In this document: one piece after another, positions 9,492 to 18,282 of the stretch
How positions within the stretch are numbered: position 1 is the first letter of the stretch
Layout: each line of letters begins with the position of its first letter
DNA from: an uncultured Acidimicrobiia bacterium
GTDB taxonomy: Bacteria > Actinomycetota > Acidimicrobiia > Acidimicrobiales > CAIXPF01
Direction of reading: 5' to 3'
Assembly (NCBI GenBank): GCA_903921205.1
Contig: CAIXPF010000062.1
Span: forward strand, 1-55,595
DNA length: 55,595 nucleotides
Notes under the pieces: model-generated
The model's input: only the letters and a program-made list of their open reading frames with translations
The model's database searches: none
What the model was told of the DNA's origin: nothing
Program-made: the position numbers and the translations under genes

Positions 9492-11156
9492 TCACGCAGA
9501 GGTGTCGGCGCCCTTGCGCCGGTTGCGCCCCTTGACGGCGCCCTCGGCGGTCCGTCGGCCGTAGCCGCCGTAGCCGTTGTACCCGTAGCCATAGCCGTAG
9601 CCATACCCACCGGTACGCTTGGTGTCGAAGCGGTTCAGCACCGCGCCGAGCACCGGCGCGTTGACCCGTCCGAGCGTTTCGATCAGGTCACGGACCTGGT
9701 GTTCCGACGTGCGGTGGGCCTGGGTCACCAGGACCACGCCGTCCACCGACGCGGTGAGCGCCACCGAGTCCGCCACGGGCAGGACCGGGGCCGAGTCGAC
9801 GATCACCACGTCGAAAGACTCGGCCAGCGTGCCGAGCAGCGTCCGCATACGGGCCCCGCCGAGCAATTCGCCCTGGTTCGCCGGTGCCAGGCCCGCAGGC
9901 AACACCCTGAGCTCACCGCCTCCCGGCAGCGGCACATGCTGCAGGAGCTGCTCGAGCGGCGCGTCGAGCAGCGCATCCACGATGCCGCGCGAGCCGTCGA
10001 CCCCGAACACCTGCGGCAGGCTTGGCCGGCGGAGGTCGGCGTCGACGAGCACCACCCGGTTCCCGGCCTGGGCGAACACCACGGCCAGGTTCGACGACAC
10101 CGTGCTCTTGCCCTCGCCGGGAAGCGCGCTGGTGACCAGCAGCACCCGGCACCGACGCTCGAGGCCGAGGAACTGCAGGTTCGTGCGCAACCCCCGAAAG
10201 GCCTCCGCGACCGGGTCATCGGGCTTGACCAGGGCAACCGGACGGTGGTCGGACCCCGGCCGGACCGGGACCACGGTCATCACCGGCGTTCCCCCCGAGA
10301 CCCGTTCGAAGTGCTCCGGATCCCGGATCGAGTCGTCGAGGACGTCCAACAGGAACGCCGCCCCGACACCGAGCATCAGACCCACCACCGCAGCCACCGC
10401 GGCGGTCCGCAACGGTGTCGGCTCGATCGGGGAGGTCGGCACCACGGCCGGGCTGACCACGCGGACCACCGGGGTGTACAGCGAGGCGTTGAACTGGGCC
10501 TGGTCGAGCCGCTGCCGGTACACGGTCTGCTGACCGACCAGCGAGCTGCGTTGCGCCGACAACGCCGACTCCAGTGCCTTGCGCTGGGCGGCAGGCGCCG
10601 CCTGCACCTGGGCGTCGAGCTCGTCGATCTGGGTCTGCAGCTCGTCGATACGACGCTGGAACTCGGGAGCGCTCTCGAGCATGCCTCGGGCGTTCTCCTC
10701 GCGCTTGACCTCGCGGAACGCCGTCACATAGGCGTCGGCGAGCACCTTGGCCGTCCCGGCGTCACCGCTCGACACCCGCAACGAGATCACCGAGGTCTGC
10801 TCGACCGAGCTTCCCTCCACCGGCGGCACCGGTCCGTCGATGCCGAGCAGGGTCCGCACCCGGTCCTGCACGAGGGCCGACTGCAGGATCTGGATCTCGT
10901 TGGGGATGTTCGTGCGCGGGCCCGACGCCACATCACCGGCGGGCGGGGCCACCAGTACCTCGGTCTCGGCCCGGTACACGGGCTCGTGCAGCGACACCAT
11001 CGCCATCGCCGATGCCACCGTCGCCACGAAGCCGACGACGATCACCCACCGCCGACGCACGGCTACCGCCCAGTAGGCCCGGGCGCCCGAGTTGAACGGG
11101 ACACGTCCCGGGCTCCCGGTCGGCGCTGCGGCCTGAGGCCTTCCGGCATGCATCAC
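9492..11156 (-). CDS. Wzz/BY-kinase polysaccharide biosynthesis protein with Tyr-Gly-rich tail
   Basis: A 554-residue second BY-kinase homologue. One membrane helix lies near residues 38-56, a long coiled-coil periplasmic part follows (including ELQTQIDELDAQVQAAPAAQ), and a second helix near 250. The kinase domain has Walker A (PGEGKST, Lys350), Walker A' (VLVDADLRRP, Asp372) and Walker B (IVDSAPVLPV, Asp454). The tail carries seven tyrosines at 518, 520, 522, 524, 526, 529 and 532 alternating with glycine, a strong autophosphorylation cluster. Start is one of two adjacent ATGs after GAGAGG. It follows the Ser/Thr-rich membrane protein gene by 34 bp. It differs from the copy at 2073 mainly in the longer tyrosine tail. 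Confidence 0.92.
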   Translation of the reverse strand: MMHAGRPQAAAPTGSPGRVPFNSGARAYWAVAVRRRWVIVVGFVATVASAMAMVSLHEPVYRAETEVLVAPPAGDVASGPRTNIPNEIQILQSALVQDRVRTLLGIDGPVPPVEGSSVEQTSVISLRVSSGDAGTAKVLADAYVTAFREVKREENARGMLESAPEFQRRIDELQTQIDELDAQVQAAPAAQRKALESALSAQRSSLVGQQTVYRQRLDQAQFNASLYTPVVRVVSPAVVPTSPIEPTPLRTAAVAAVVGLMLGVGAAFLLDVLDDSIRDPEHFERVSGGTPVMTVVPVRPGSDHRPVALVKPDDPVAEAFRGLRTNLQFLGLERRCRVLLVTSALPGEGKSTVSSNLAVVFAQAGNRVVLVDADLRRPSLPQVFGVDGSRGIVDALLDAPLEQLLQHVPLPGGGELRVLPAGLAPANQGELLGGARMRTLLGTLAESFDVVIVDSAPVLPVADSVALTASVDGVVLVTQAHRTSEHQVRDLIETLGRVNAPVLGAVLNRFDTKRTGGYGYGYGYGYNGYGGYGRRTAEGAVKGRNRRKGADTSA

Positions 11157-11190
11157 AGGGACCTCTCGGTACGAGCCGACATCCTCGGGC

Positions 11191-11529
11191 TCATCGGATG
11201 ACCGACGTCGTCGCGGGCGGGGCGGTCGCCACCACCGTCGTCGTGGTCGGCGGCGCTGGAGCCGTCGACGTCGTCACCGGGACGGACGAGCTCGTGGCCG
11301 GGACCGACGACGTCGACGCGGGGGTCGAGGGGGTCGTCGTGGGACGCAGCGAGCCCGAGGTCGAACTCGACGAGGCAACCATGCCGGTCGACGTCGAGGT
11401 CGAGGCCGCCGTCGGCACCGCCGCGACGACCAGCGTGGAAGGCGCCCCCGGGCGCCCCGCGATCACGGCACCGGCGATCAGGCCGACCGCCAGGACCACC
11501 AGGTAGAACCACGTGAACCCTCGCCGCAC
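11191..11529 (-). CDS. Small single-pass membrane protein with Ser/Thr/Pro-rich extracytoplasmic tail
   Basis: A 112-residue protein with no family I recognise. GTG start after GGAG. Residues 1-24 form a basic N-terminus plus one hydrophobic helix (FYLVVLAVGLIAGAVIAG), so it is a signal anchor or uncleaved signal peptide. The rest is almost entirely Ser, Thr, Pro, Ala and Val (TSTSTGMVASSSSTSG, TTTPSTPASTSSVP), a mucin-like composition that could be a stalk or an O-glycosylation target. It is the first gene before the BY-kinase and lies in a divergent arrangement with the GT4-GNAT gene. Composition is unlike any neighbour but codon use is similar. Confidence 0.6.
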   Translation of the reverse strand: MRRGFTWFYLVVLAVGLIAGAVIAGRPGAPSTLVVAAVPTAASTSTSTGMVASSSSTSGSLRPTTTPSTPASTSSVPATSSSVPVTTSTAPAPPTTTTVVATAPPATTSVIR

Positions 11530-11635
11530 GCGCTGCCAGCTCCAACATCACCGGTGACGGCCGATCCCGACACCGAACAGGAACCCATTGTCCGGCGCCG
11601 CCGTGGCGACCACAACGGCCCCATTGGCCCAGAAG

Positions 11636-11678
11636 GTCAAGCCCAGATCGTCAAGCCCAGATCGTCACGACCCAGATC
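11636..11678. repeat. 14-15 bp direct repeats (GTCAAGCCCAGATC)
   Basis: Two exact copies at 11636-11649 and 11650-11663, followed by a variant at 11664-11678. They lie upstream of the chosen start of the glycosyltransferase fusion. Confidence 0.7.
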
Positions 11679-11745
11679 GGCACGGCCCGGACGGCCGGCT
11701 GCGGTACGGGCCGATCGGCCTGCGGTCGGGCAGGCGCAGGCAACG

Positions 11746-11751
11746 TACCGT
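11746..11751 (+). promoter_or_regulatory. Leaderless -10 box TACCGT for the GT4-GNAT gene
   Basis: TACCGT sits 6 nt before the GTG at 11758, the spacing seen at many other starts in this window. It decides the start of the fusion gene. Confidence 0.55.
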
Positions 11752-11757
11752 GCCAGG

Positions 11758-13959
11758 GTGTCCATCCCGTGCTCGACGGCTCCGATCACACCGCAACAGG
11801 CGGCTGCAGTCGATCCGGACCGCACCGGCGGGGCGAGCAGGGCAGTGCGGGTGCTGTGGGTGACCAAAGGCCTCGGACCGGGCGGGGCGGAGACCCTGCT
11901 GGTCGCCGCAGCGGGTCGCCATGACCGCACCAAGGTGGCGTTGTCCTGCGCCTACGTGCTGCCCCACAAGGATCATCTGGCCGAACGGCTCGAACAACTC
12001 GGCGTGGGCACCACCTGCGTCGGCGGCGACCCACGCTGGCCGCTGCGCCTCGCCCGGCTGGTCCGCGACGGCGGCTTCGACGTGGTGCACGTGCAGCTCC
12101 CGGTACCGGCTTCGGTGGCCCGGCTCGCCGTGCGGTCACTGCCCTCCGCCCGACGGCCGGCACTGGTGTCGACCGAACACAACGCCTGGGGCACCTTCGT
12201 CGCCCCGACCCGGCTGGCCAACCGCTGGACCGGCCGGCTCGACCAGGCGTCCTTCGCCGTGTCGGACGAGGTCCGGGCGTCGATGGCACGCGGTGGGCGG
12301 CGCAGCGCCGTCGTCCTGCGTCACGGCATCGAGATCGACACCGTCCGCGCCGAACGCCGCCATCGCGACCGCCTCCGCGCCGAGCTCGGCGCCGGGCCCG
12401 ACGACATCCTCATCGGTACGGTCGCCAACTTCCGGCCCCAGAAGGACTATCCCAACCTGCTCGCAGCCATGTCCGTGCTGGCAGGACGCGGCTGCGCCGC
12501 CCGGCTGGTGGCCGTCGGCCAGGGTCCCGGGGAGGCGGAGACCCGCGCTGCGGTGACCCGCCTGGGCCTCGACGAGCGGGTGACGGTCACCGGGTTCCGG
12601 CCCGATGCCGTTGCCGTGCTCGGAGCCTGCGACGTGTTCGTGCTGGCCTCGGCATGGGAAGGCCTGCCGGTGGCGGCCATGGAGGCCTGCGCGCTGGGCC
12701 TGCCCATCGTGGCCACCGCGGTGGGCGGCATGGCCGAGGAGTTCACCGACAGTCCCGCTGCCGTGCTCGTCCCGCCCCGCGACGCCGACCGCCTCGCCGC
12801 GGCCCTCGAGGCCGTCGTCGGCAACGACGAGCGCCGGGCAGCGATGGCACGCGCCGCTGCGGACCATGCCGCCCGGTTCGACATCGGCCGGGCGGTCGCC
12901 GTGCTCGAGGAGACCTACGCCCGCCTCGCCCCCGGCGTCGCCGGACGGACCGACAGGCCGGCCGTCTCCCCTCCCGGTCCCCGAGCCGACGCCCCGGCGA
13001 CGGCCGGATCGGGCCGCAGCAGGCCCGCCGGGCTCGACATCCGGCCCATGACCGACGCCGACCGACCGGCGGTGCTCGAGCTGTGCCGGGCCACCCTCGA
13101 CTGGGACGACGACCCGCGCTTCGGCGAGCTGTTCGCCTGGAAGCACGACCGCAACGCCTTCGGCCCGTCCTACGCCTGGGTGGCGACCGACGCCGGGCGG
13201 GTGGTGGGCCTGCGCACGTTCATGCGCTGGCGGTTCCGCCGCGGCGACGAGGTGCTGCACGCCACCCGCGCCGTGGACACCGCCACCCACCCCGACCACC
13301 AGGGCCGGGGCCTGTTCCGGGCCATGACCCTGCACGGCCTCGACGAGATGCGCGCCGACGGCGTCGACCTCGTGTTCAACACGCCCAACACCAAGAGCCT
13401 GCCGGGGTACCGGTCGATGGGCTGGCAGGTCGTGGGCCGCCCCGCCACCGTCACCGCCGTCGCTGCGCCGTCGTCGCTGGTGCGACTGGCCCGGTCGCGG
13501 GTACCCGCATCGCTGTGGTCGGAACCATCCACGATCGGGGTCGATGCCGCCGCATGGCTGGACACCGGGCCGACGCTGCACCCGCACGGCGGGCACGACC
13601 GTGAGCTGCGCACCGACCGTACCGAAGCGTATCTCCGGTGGCGGTACGGCGACGGCCCGGTCACCTACCGAGCGGTATCGGGACCGGAGGGAACGGCCGT
13701 GGTCCGGGTACGACGCCGGGGCGCCACCACCGAGCTGGTTCTGGCCGACACCTTCGGCACCCCGCCGCACGGACCGGTGACGTTGCTGCGACTGGCCGGC
13801 TGCAACCACGCCCTGGGCCTGGGACGACCGGACTGGCGCCACGGGCTGATGGCCGCGCCGGGCCAGGGCCCCATCCTCACCTGGCGGGGCGTGAACCGAC
13901 AGGCGATGCCGCCGCCGGCGAACTGGGCGCTCAGCCTCGGCGACGTCGAGCTGCTCTAG
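11758..13959 (+). CDS. GT4 family glycosyltransferase fused to a GNAT-type acetyltransferase domain
   Basis: About 733 residues in two parts. Residues 29-395 are a GT-B glycosyltransferase: VLWVTKGLGPGGAETLL at the N-terminus, VHVQLPVP, TEHNAWG, VANFRPQKD, and the donor-site motif EGLPVAAMEA (Glu301). After a Pro/Ala-rich linker, a domain starting near 426 (LDIRPMTDADRPAVLELC) is GNAT-like, with acetyl-CoA loop THPDHQGRGLFRAM near 518 and FNTPNTKSLPGYRSMGW as in N-acetyltransferases of the Eis type. The GTG at 11758 follows a leaderless -10 box; a GTG at 11554 would add a repeat-rich basic leader. It may both glycosylate and acetylate an amino sugar of the same glycan. Its 3' end overlaps the convergent GT4 gene by 29 bp. 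Confidence 0.85.
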   Translation: MSIPCSTAPITPQQAAAVDPDRTGGASRAVRVLWVTKGLGPGGAETLLVAAAGRHDRTKVALSCAYVLPHKDHLAERLEQLGVGTTCVGGDPRWPLRLARLVRDGGFDVVHVQLPVPASVARLAVRSLPSARRPALVSTEHNAWGTFVAPTRLANRWTGRLDQASFAVSDEVRASMARGGRRSAVVLRHGIEIDTVRAERRHRDRLRAELGAGPDDILIGTVANFRPQKDYPNLLAAMSVLAGRGCAARLVAVGQGPGEAETRAAVTRLGLDERVTVTGFRPDAVAVLGACDVFVLASAWEGLPVAAMEACALGLPIVATAVGGMAEEFTDSPAAVLVPPRDADRLAAALEAVVGNDERRAAMARAAADHAARFDIGRAVAVLEETYARLAPGVAGRTDRPAVSPPGPRADAPATAGSGRSRPAGLDIRPMTDADRPAVLELCRATLDWDDDPRFGELFAWKHDRNAFGPSYAWVATDAGRVVGLRTFMRWRFRRGDEVLHATRAVDTATHPDHQGRGLFRAMTLHGLDEMRADGVDLVFNTPNTKSLPGYRSMGWQVVGRPATVTAVAAPSSLVRLARSRVPASLWSEPSTIGVDAAAWLDTGPTLHPHGGHDRELRTDRTEAYLRWRYGDGPVTYRAVSGPEGTAVVRVRRRGATTELVLADTFGTPPHGPVTLLRLAGCNHALGLGRPDWRHGLMAAPGQGPILTWRGVNRQAMPPPANWALSLGDVELL

Positions 13960-15112
13960 CCCGGCGAGCGCCGAGCAGGCGATAGGCGTCGAGCGTGCGC
14001 TCCACCACCCGGTCCTGGTCGAACTCCGCTGCGGCGACGGCGGGCCCGGCAGCACCGAGCCGACGCCGCAGTGCTCCGTCACCGACCACCCGGTCGAGGG
14101 CCGCGGTGAGGCCGTCCACATCGTGCAACGCCACGAGCAGCCCGTTGCCGTCGTCGCACACCACCTGTCGGCAGCCACGGATGTCGGTGGCGACGATCGC
14201 CAGGCCCATCGCCGAGGCCTCCATGGCCGCACGGGGGAAACCCTCCCGCCACGACGCCGTCACGAAGCAGTCCATGGCGGCGTAGCAGTCGGGCATGTCG
14301 TCACGGCGTCCGGTGAACACCACCGCCTCGGTGCGCCGGCCGGTGAGGACCTCGTCGCCGAGGCGGTCGCCCTTCTCGTCGTCGGTGGGACCGATGATCA
14401 CGAGACGGACGGCCCGGCCGGCTTCGCGCAGCCGGGCGCAGGCCTCGAGGACCTCGACGAACCCCTTCTCGGCGACCAGCCGGCCGACCGCACCGATGAC
14501 GAGCTCGCCCGGCCCGATCCCCCACTCGGCCCGCACCCGCTCCCGGGACGCGGCGGCCGCCGCGGGGTCGAAGCGGACCAGGTCGATCCCGTTGCCGAGC
14601 AGGCGCACCTTGCGCCGGGGAATGCGCAGGGTCCGCACCAGGGTGTCGACGTCCTCGGGGTTCTGCACCAACTCGACATGGCCGAATGCGGCGGCGACCC
14701 GCTCGGTGGCGTACACCGGCCAGCGCCGTCGGCGACGGTCGTGGGGCTGGGCGTACAGCCCGTGCTGGGTGTTGACCACCAGCGGCACCCGGCACAGGCG
14801 GGCCGCAATACGGCCGAGGATGCCGGGCTTGGGATTGTGGGTGTGCACGATGTCGGGCCGCAACCGCCGGAACAACCGGACCAGCTCGACCGCGGCGAGC
14901 AGATCCCGTCCCGGCCGCGACGCCCGGGTGAAGTGATGGACCGGCTCGTGGCGGATGCCTGCGGCCCGCAACGCCGCGACGTGCTCCCCAGCAGCCGACG
15001 CGCCGATCACCTCGTAGCCCGCGGCGGCGAAGGTCTCGAGCTGGGGGCGCAGCAGCCAGTCGAGGCTCATGTCGGTGGTGGTGAGGTGCACCACCCGGAT
15101 CGAGGCGCTCAC
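13931..15112 (-). CDS. GT4 family glycosyltransferase
   Basis: A 393-residue cytosolic GT-B enzyme. The N-terminus reads VVHLTTTDMSLDWLLRPQLE, as in WcaI/PglA-like lipid-linked glycan transferases that begin VVHVTTsd. It has VHTHNPKPGILGRIAARL, the hinge VIGAVGRLVAEKGF, and the nucleotide-sugar motif WREGFPRAAMEASAMGLAIVAT. It likely adds a sugar to the undecaprenyl-linked glycan begun by the PglC-like enzyme. The GTG start overlaps the deacetylase stop (GTGA), placing it third in the epimerase-deacetylase-GT4 operon. Confidence 0.9.
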   Translation of the reverse strand: MSASIRVVHLTTTDMSLDWLLRPQLETFAAAGYEVIGASAAGEHVAALRAAGIRHEPVHHFTRASRPGRDLLAAVELVRLFRRLRPDIVHTHNPKPGILGRIAARLCRVPLVVNTQHGLYAQPHDRRRRRWPVYATERVAAAFGHVELVQNPEDVDTLVRTLRIPRRKVRLLGNGIDLVRFDPAAAAASRERVRAEWGIGPGELVIGAVGRLVAEKGFVEVLEACARLREAGRAVRLVIIGPTDDEKGDRLGDEVLTGRRTEAVVFTGRRDDMPDCYAAMDCFVTASWREGFPRAAMEASAMGLAIVATDIRGCRQVVCDDGNGLLVALHDVDGLTAALDRVVGDGALRRRLGAAGPAVAAAEFDQDRVVERTLDAYRLLGARRARAARRRRG

Positions 15113-15915
15113 GACGCCGAGTTCCGGTAGCGCACCTGCGCGACGGCGGCCCGCAGCCCGCCCACGAGACGCCCGCCGCCGGTCGCCAGGCAGGCGAAGT
15201 CCTCCGGCGTCAGGCCGCGCCGGACCGGGCTGCGACCGAGCCGGTGCAGGTCGAGGTCACGGCCGGTGTTGACCCGGTTGCCCGCCAGCACGGCGGTGCG
15301 GAACAGGCTGCGCACCTCGTGCTCGACCGCCGCCGGTGCCGCAACGGCCTTGGGATAGGCGAAATGGGCGGGTCGATCCCCCAGCCGCTCGCCGATGGTC
15401 TCGATCGAACGGAGCAGATCGTCCCGGGCCACGGCCGGGTCGAGGTGCTGCAGCACCAGGTGGTCGTGGGTGTGCGAGCCGATCGTGACCAGACCGGTAC
15501 GTACGGCATCACGCAGCGCCGGCCACGACAGCGGGGGTGCGCCCCACGGAAAGGGGCGGCCGGACTCGACGAAGCCACTGGCCAGGTACAGCGTGGCGGG
15601 CACCCCGGCCTCGACGAGGGCGGGCAGGGCGTGCTCGGCGAAGTCGGCCGTGCCGTCGTCGAAGGTCACCACCACCCCGTCGGCGACGGGCGCACCGGCG
15701 GCGAGCTCGGCGACGGCCTGCTCGAGGGTGAGCACCCGGCAGTCCGCGGCCAGCCGCGCGAGCTGCGCACGGAACTCGGCGACGGGCACGTCCACGGCTC
15801 CGTCGGTCCCGCCACCGACCCGGTGGTAGATCAACAGCGTGATCCCCGGCGGCGGCGGGCAGACGCGGTCGACGACGGTGGACGCCCGGTCGACCAGTGA
15901 ACGCAGCACGAGCAT
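15109..15915 (-). CDS. Polysaccharide deacetylase (NodB homology domain)
   Basis: About 268 residues. The metal-dependent deacetylase motifs are visible: VVTFDDGTADF (general base and metal Asp), SHTHDHLVLQHL with the two metal histidines, and HFAYPKAV in the C-terminal part. The N-terminus ITLLIYHRVGGG matches secreted or membrane-associated carbohydrate esterase 4 proteins, but no signal peptide is obvious. It would remove N- or O-acetyl groups from the glycan. ATG 15915 was chosen; GTG two codons later is also possible because a TACCGT box lies 8 nt before it. Sits 46 bp after the epimerase stop. Confidence 0.88.
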   Translation of the reverse strand: MLVLRSLVDRASTVVDRVCPPPPGITLLIYHRVGGGTDGAVDVPVAEFRAQLARLAADCRVLTLEQAVAELAAGAPVADGVVVTFDDGTADFAEHALPALVEAGVPATLYLASGFVESGRPFPWGAPPLSWPALRDAVRTGLVTIGSHTHDHLVLQHLDPAVARDDLLRSIETIGERLGDRPAHFAYPKAVAAPAAVEHEVRSLFRTAVLAGNRVNTGRDLDLHRLGRSPVRRGLTPEDFACLATGGGRLVGGLRAAVAQVRYRNSAS

Positions 15916-15961
15916 GCACGGTACGCCCGGGCCGGCACGTTCGACAGGGGTCGATGGTCGC

Positions 15962-16888
15962 TCAGGCCTGACCGCGCATCCACGCCACCGTGGCCTGCAG
16001 GCCGTCCGCGAAGGGCACCGCATCGATCGTCGGGAACAGCTCGCGCAGACGCGTGGTGTCGGCCTGCGAGTGGGGCACGTCACCGGCCCGGGGCCCGTCA
16101 TGGTGACGGGCGACGGGCCGGCCGAGGAGCTGTTCGAGCAACGCGAGCACCTCGATCAGGGTGATGCGGTTGCCGAAGGCGAGGTTGACCGGCGTCGGGC
16201 TGCCGACCCGGCGGCCCACGGCGTCGATGATGGCGGCGCACACCGAGTCGACGTAGGTGAAATCGCGCGACTGCATGCCGTCGCCGTGCACGGTGACCGC
16301 CTCGCCGGCGAGGGCTGCGGCGACGAAGCGCGGGATCACGGCGGCGTAGACGTGGCCGGCGGGCTGGCGCGGGCCGAACACGTTGAAGAACCGGAACGCC
16401 AACACGTCGAGGCCGTAGCTGTGCCCCCATGCCAGCGTGTAGGTCTCGGTGGCCAGCTTGGATGCGGCATAGGGCGAGACCGGCCGGGCCACCAGCCCCT
16501 CGTGCTTGGGCAGCTCGGGGTTCGCGCCGTACACGCTCGACGACGAGGCCACGATGACCTGCGCCCCCCTGGCCCGGGCGGCCTCGAGGACGTACAGCGT
16601 GCCGGTGGTGTTGACCTCGTGGGTGGCCACCGGCTCGGCGATGGACCGCGGCACCGAGCCCCGGGCGGCGAGATGCACCACGGCGTCGACCCCGGAGGTC
16701 ACCTCGTGGAGCGTGGCCGGATCGGTGATCGTGCCGACCACCATACGCACCGGTACGCCCTCGAGATTCGCGAGAGAGCCGGTGGACAGGTCGTCGAGGA
16801 CCGTGACCTCGTGCCCAGCCGCAACGAGGTGCCGGCACAGGTTGGACCCGATGAAACCGGCGCCACCGGTCACGAGGACATGCACCAT
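15962..16888 (-). CDS. NAD-dependent sugar epimerase/dehydratase (UDP-glucose/GlcNAc 4-epimerase type)
   Basis: A 308-residue extended SDR enzyme with LVTGGAGFIGSNLCRHL (NAD loop), HLAARGSVPRSI, the catalytic SSSSVYG Ser and YAASK Tyr-Lys, and RFFNVFGPRQ. The sequence SVPRSIAEPVATHEVNTTGT is typical of the WbpP/Gne group that epimerises UDP-GlcNAc or UDP-GlcNAcA, which would suit the UDP-sugar dehydrogenase in this locus. A GTG directly follows the ATG and lies 7 nt from a TATATT box, so the true first codon may be that GTG. First gene of a three-gene operon. Confidence 0.9.
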   Translation of the reverse strand: MVHVLVTGGAGFIGSNLCRHLVAAGHEVTVLDDLSTGSLANLEGVPVRMVVGTITDPATLHEVTSGVDAVVHLAARGSVPRSIAEPVATHEVNTTGTLYVLEAARARGAQVIVASSSSVYGANPELPKHEGLVARPVSPYAASKLATETYTLAWGHSYGLDVLAFRFFNVFGPRQPAGHVYAAVIPRFVAAALAGEAVTVHGDGMQSRDFTYVDSVCAAIIDAVGRRVGSPTPVNLAFGNRITLIEVLALLEQLLGRPVARHHDGPRAGDVPHSQADTTRLRELFPTIDAVPFADGLQATVAWMRGQA

Positions 16889-16892
16889 TTGG

Positions 16893-16898
16893 AATATA
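16893..16898 (-). promoter_or_regulatory. -10 box TATATT for the epimerase operon
   Basis: On the minus strand TATATT lies 4 nt before the ATG at 16888 and 7 nt before the adjacent GTG at 16885, consistent with leaderless initiation. It is the most AT-rich -10 box in the window. Confidence 0.55.
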
Positions 16899-16918
16899 CC
16901 GCTCTGCCGACAGACCGG

Positions 16919-16924
16919 TACCTT
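16919..16924 (+). promoter_or_regulatory. Leaderless -10 box TACCTT for the polymerase-like gene
   Basis: TACCTT is followed after 8 nt by the ATG at 16933. The divergent epimerase promoter is only about 20 bp away, so the two promoters share one 44-bp intergenic region. Confidence 0.5.
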
Positions 16925-16932
16925 CGCTGGTC

Positions 16933-18282
16933 ATGGCCCTGTCCACCGCATCGAGGCACGACGTCGCACCGACGTCGCAGCGCTCACCGGCGCAGCCGTG
17001 GGTGGCGGCAACCCTGATCGGCGCAGTCGTCGTGGTGCTGCTCGGCGTGCTGCTCGGCTATCGCGACATCGATGTCTGGGGCGGCCTGCTGCTGCCGTTG
17101 GGCCTGTTCGCGGTGATCGCCCCGGTGGTGGCCGCCATCGAACGGCGCCAGCCGGAACCGCTGGTGGGCATGGTCGTCGCCGCACTCGCGGCCCGCCTGG
17201 TCGGCGCTTGGGTGCGCTTCCTCGTCAGCTTCTACGTCTACTCCAAGGCTGACGCAGACCTGTACCACCGCACCGGCGCAGCGATCGCGCGCCGGTTCCA
17301 CCAGGGCGACCTCACACTGGCCGAGCTCGTACCGCGCGGTACCAGCACCCGGTTCATCTACCAGCTGACGGGGCTGGTCGAGGTCGTCATCGGGCCCAGC
17401 ATCCTCGGCAGCTTCATGGTGTTCACCGTCCTCAGCTACGTCGGGGCGTTGCTGATGCTCCACGCAGCCCGCGCCGCGATCCCCCAGCTGCTGGCCCGTC
17501 GGTACGCCGCCCTCATCCTGTTCCTGCCCTCGATGCTCTACTGGCCGTCCTCGTTGGGCAAGGACGGCCCGCTCCAGCTGGCGGTGGGCCTTGCTGCGCT
17601 CGGGACCGCCCGCATCCTGACCGGTCGTGCACGCGGCTGGTTGTGGCTCGCCGCAGGGCTCTACCTCGCCGGGGCGATCCGGCCCCATGTCGCGGTGTTG
17701 CTCGTCGCCGCGGCGACCGTGGCGTTCGTGAGTCGATCGTCCGATCGGGCGAGCCGGCTCGGCCCGGTACCCAAGGTGTTGGGCATCGGGCTGCTGCTCG
17801 TCGGGCTCACCACGGCGCTCGGCGCGCTCGGCGACACCTTCGGCGGGTTCGACTACGGCAACCCGATCGGTGCCACCGGCGCGATCCTCGACAGCACCCA
17901 GACCCTCACCTCGACCGGGGGCAGCGAGCTCGAGGTGGGCAACCCCAACTCGCCGCTCGCCTACCCGCTCGCAGCGTTCACCGTGCTGTTCCGTCCCCTG
18001 ATCGTCGAGGCCGACTCCGTGACGACCGCGGCATCGGCGCTGGAGGGCACGTTCCTGCTCGTGCTGGCGTGGTACCGGCGGGCGGATCTCCGGCGGGGGA
18101 TCGCCCTGGTACGCACGAACCGTTACATCCGCTTCGTGCTGGTGTACTCGGTGACCTTCTCGCTGGCCTGGGGAAGTGTCCACAACCTCGGCATCATCGC
18201 CCGCCAGCGGGTCATGATGCTGCCGCTGCTGCTGACACTCGTGTGCATCGCCCCGACCACCGGGACACGGGAGACGCCATGA
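16933..18282 (+). CDS. Polytopic membrane protein, candidate polysaccharide polymerase or GT-C transferase
   Basis: A 449-residue protein with about ten hydrophobic helices (for example WVAATLIGAVVVVLLGVLLG, LWLAAGLYLAGAI and FVLVYSVTFSLAWG). After the third helix comes YSKADADLYHRTG, an acidic DAD loop of the kind found in GT-C transferases, and LFLPSMLYWPSSLGKDGP, a motif I associate with membrane proteins in exopolysaccharide clusters. No standard Wzy signature can be confirmed by eye. It is translationally coupled (ATGA) to the ABC flippase gene, so polymerisation or transfer of a lipid-linked glycan is the likely role. Confidence 0.7.
   Translation: MALSTASRHDVAPTSQRSPAQPWVAATLIGAVVVVLLGVLLGYRDIDVWGGLLLPLGLFAVIAPVVAAIERRQPEPLVGMVVAALAARLVGAWVRFLVSFYVYSKADADLYHRTGAAIARRFHQGDLTLAELVPRGTSTRFIYQLTGLVEVVIGPSILGSFMVFTVLSYVGALLMLHAARAAIPQLLARRYAALILFLPSMLYWPSSLGKDGPLQLAVGLAALGTARILTGRARGWLWLAAGLYLAGAIRPHVAVLLVAAATVAFVSRSSDRASRLGPVPKVLGIGLLLVGLTTALGALGDTFGGFDYGNPIGATGAILDSTQTLTSTGGSELEVGNPNSPLAYPLAAFTVLFRPLIVEADSVTTAASALEGTFLLVLAWYRRADLRRGIALVRTNRYIRFVLVYSVTFSLAWGSVHNLGIIARQRVMMLPLLLTLVCIAPTTGTRETP

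Noticed and set aside
7737-11201. Plus-strand open frame of 1154 codons across the kinase and dehydrogenase genes
   Set aside because: It lies antisense to genes with clear catalytic motifs and its protein is His/Arg/Gln/Pro-rich with no domain; a shadow caused by high GC.
18280-18282. TGA codons at other gene ends as selenocysteine sites
   Set aside because: At the other TGA stops I checked there is no conserved Cys-Sec style context; most overlap downstream starts (ATGA) or precede hairpins without a GGU loop at the right distance.
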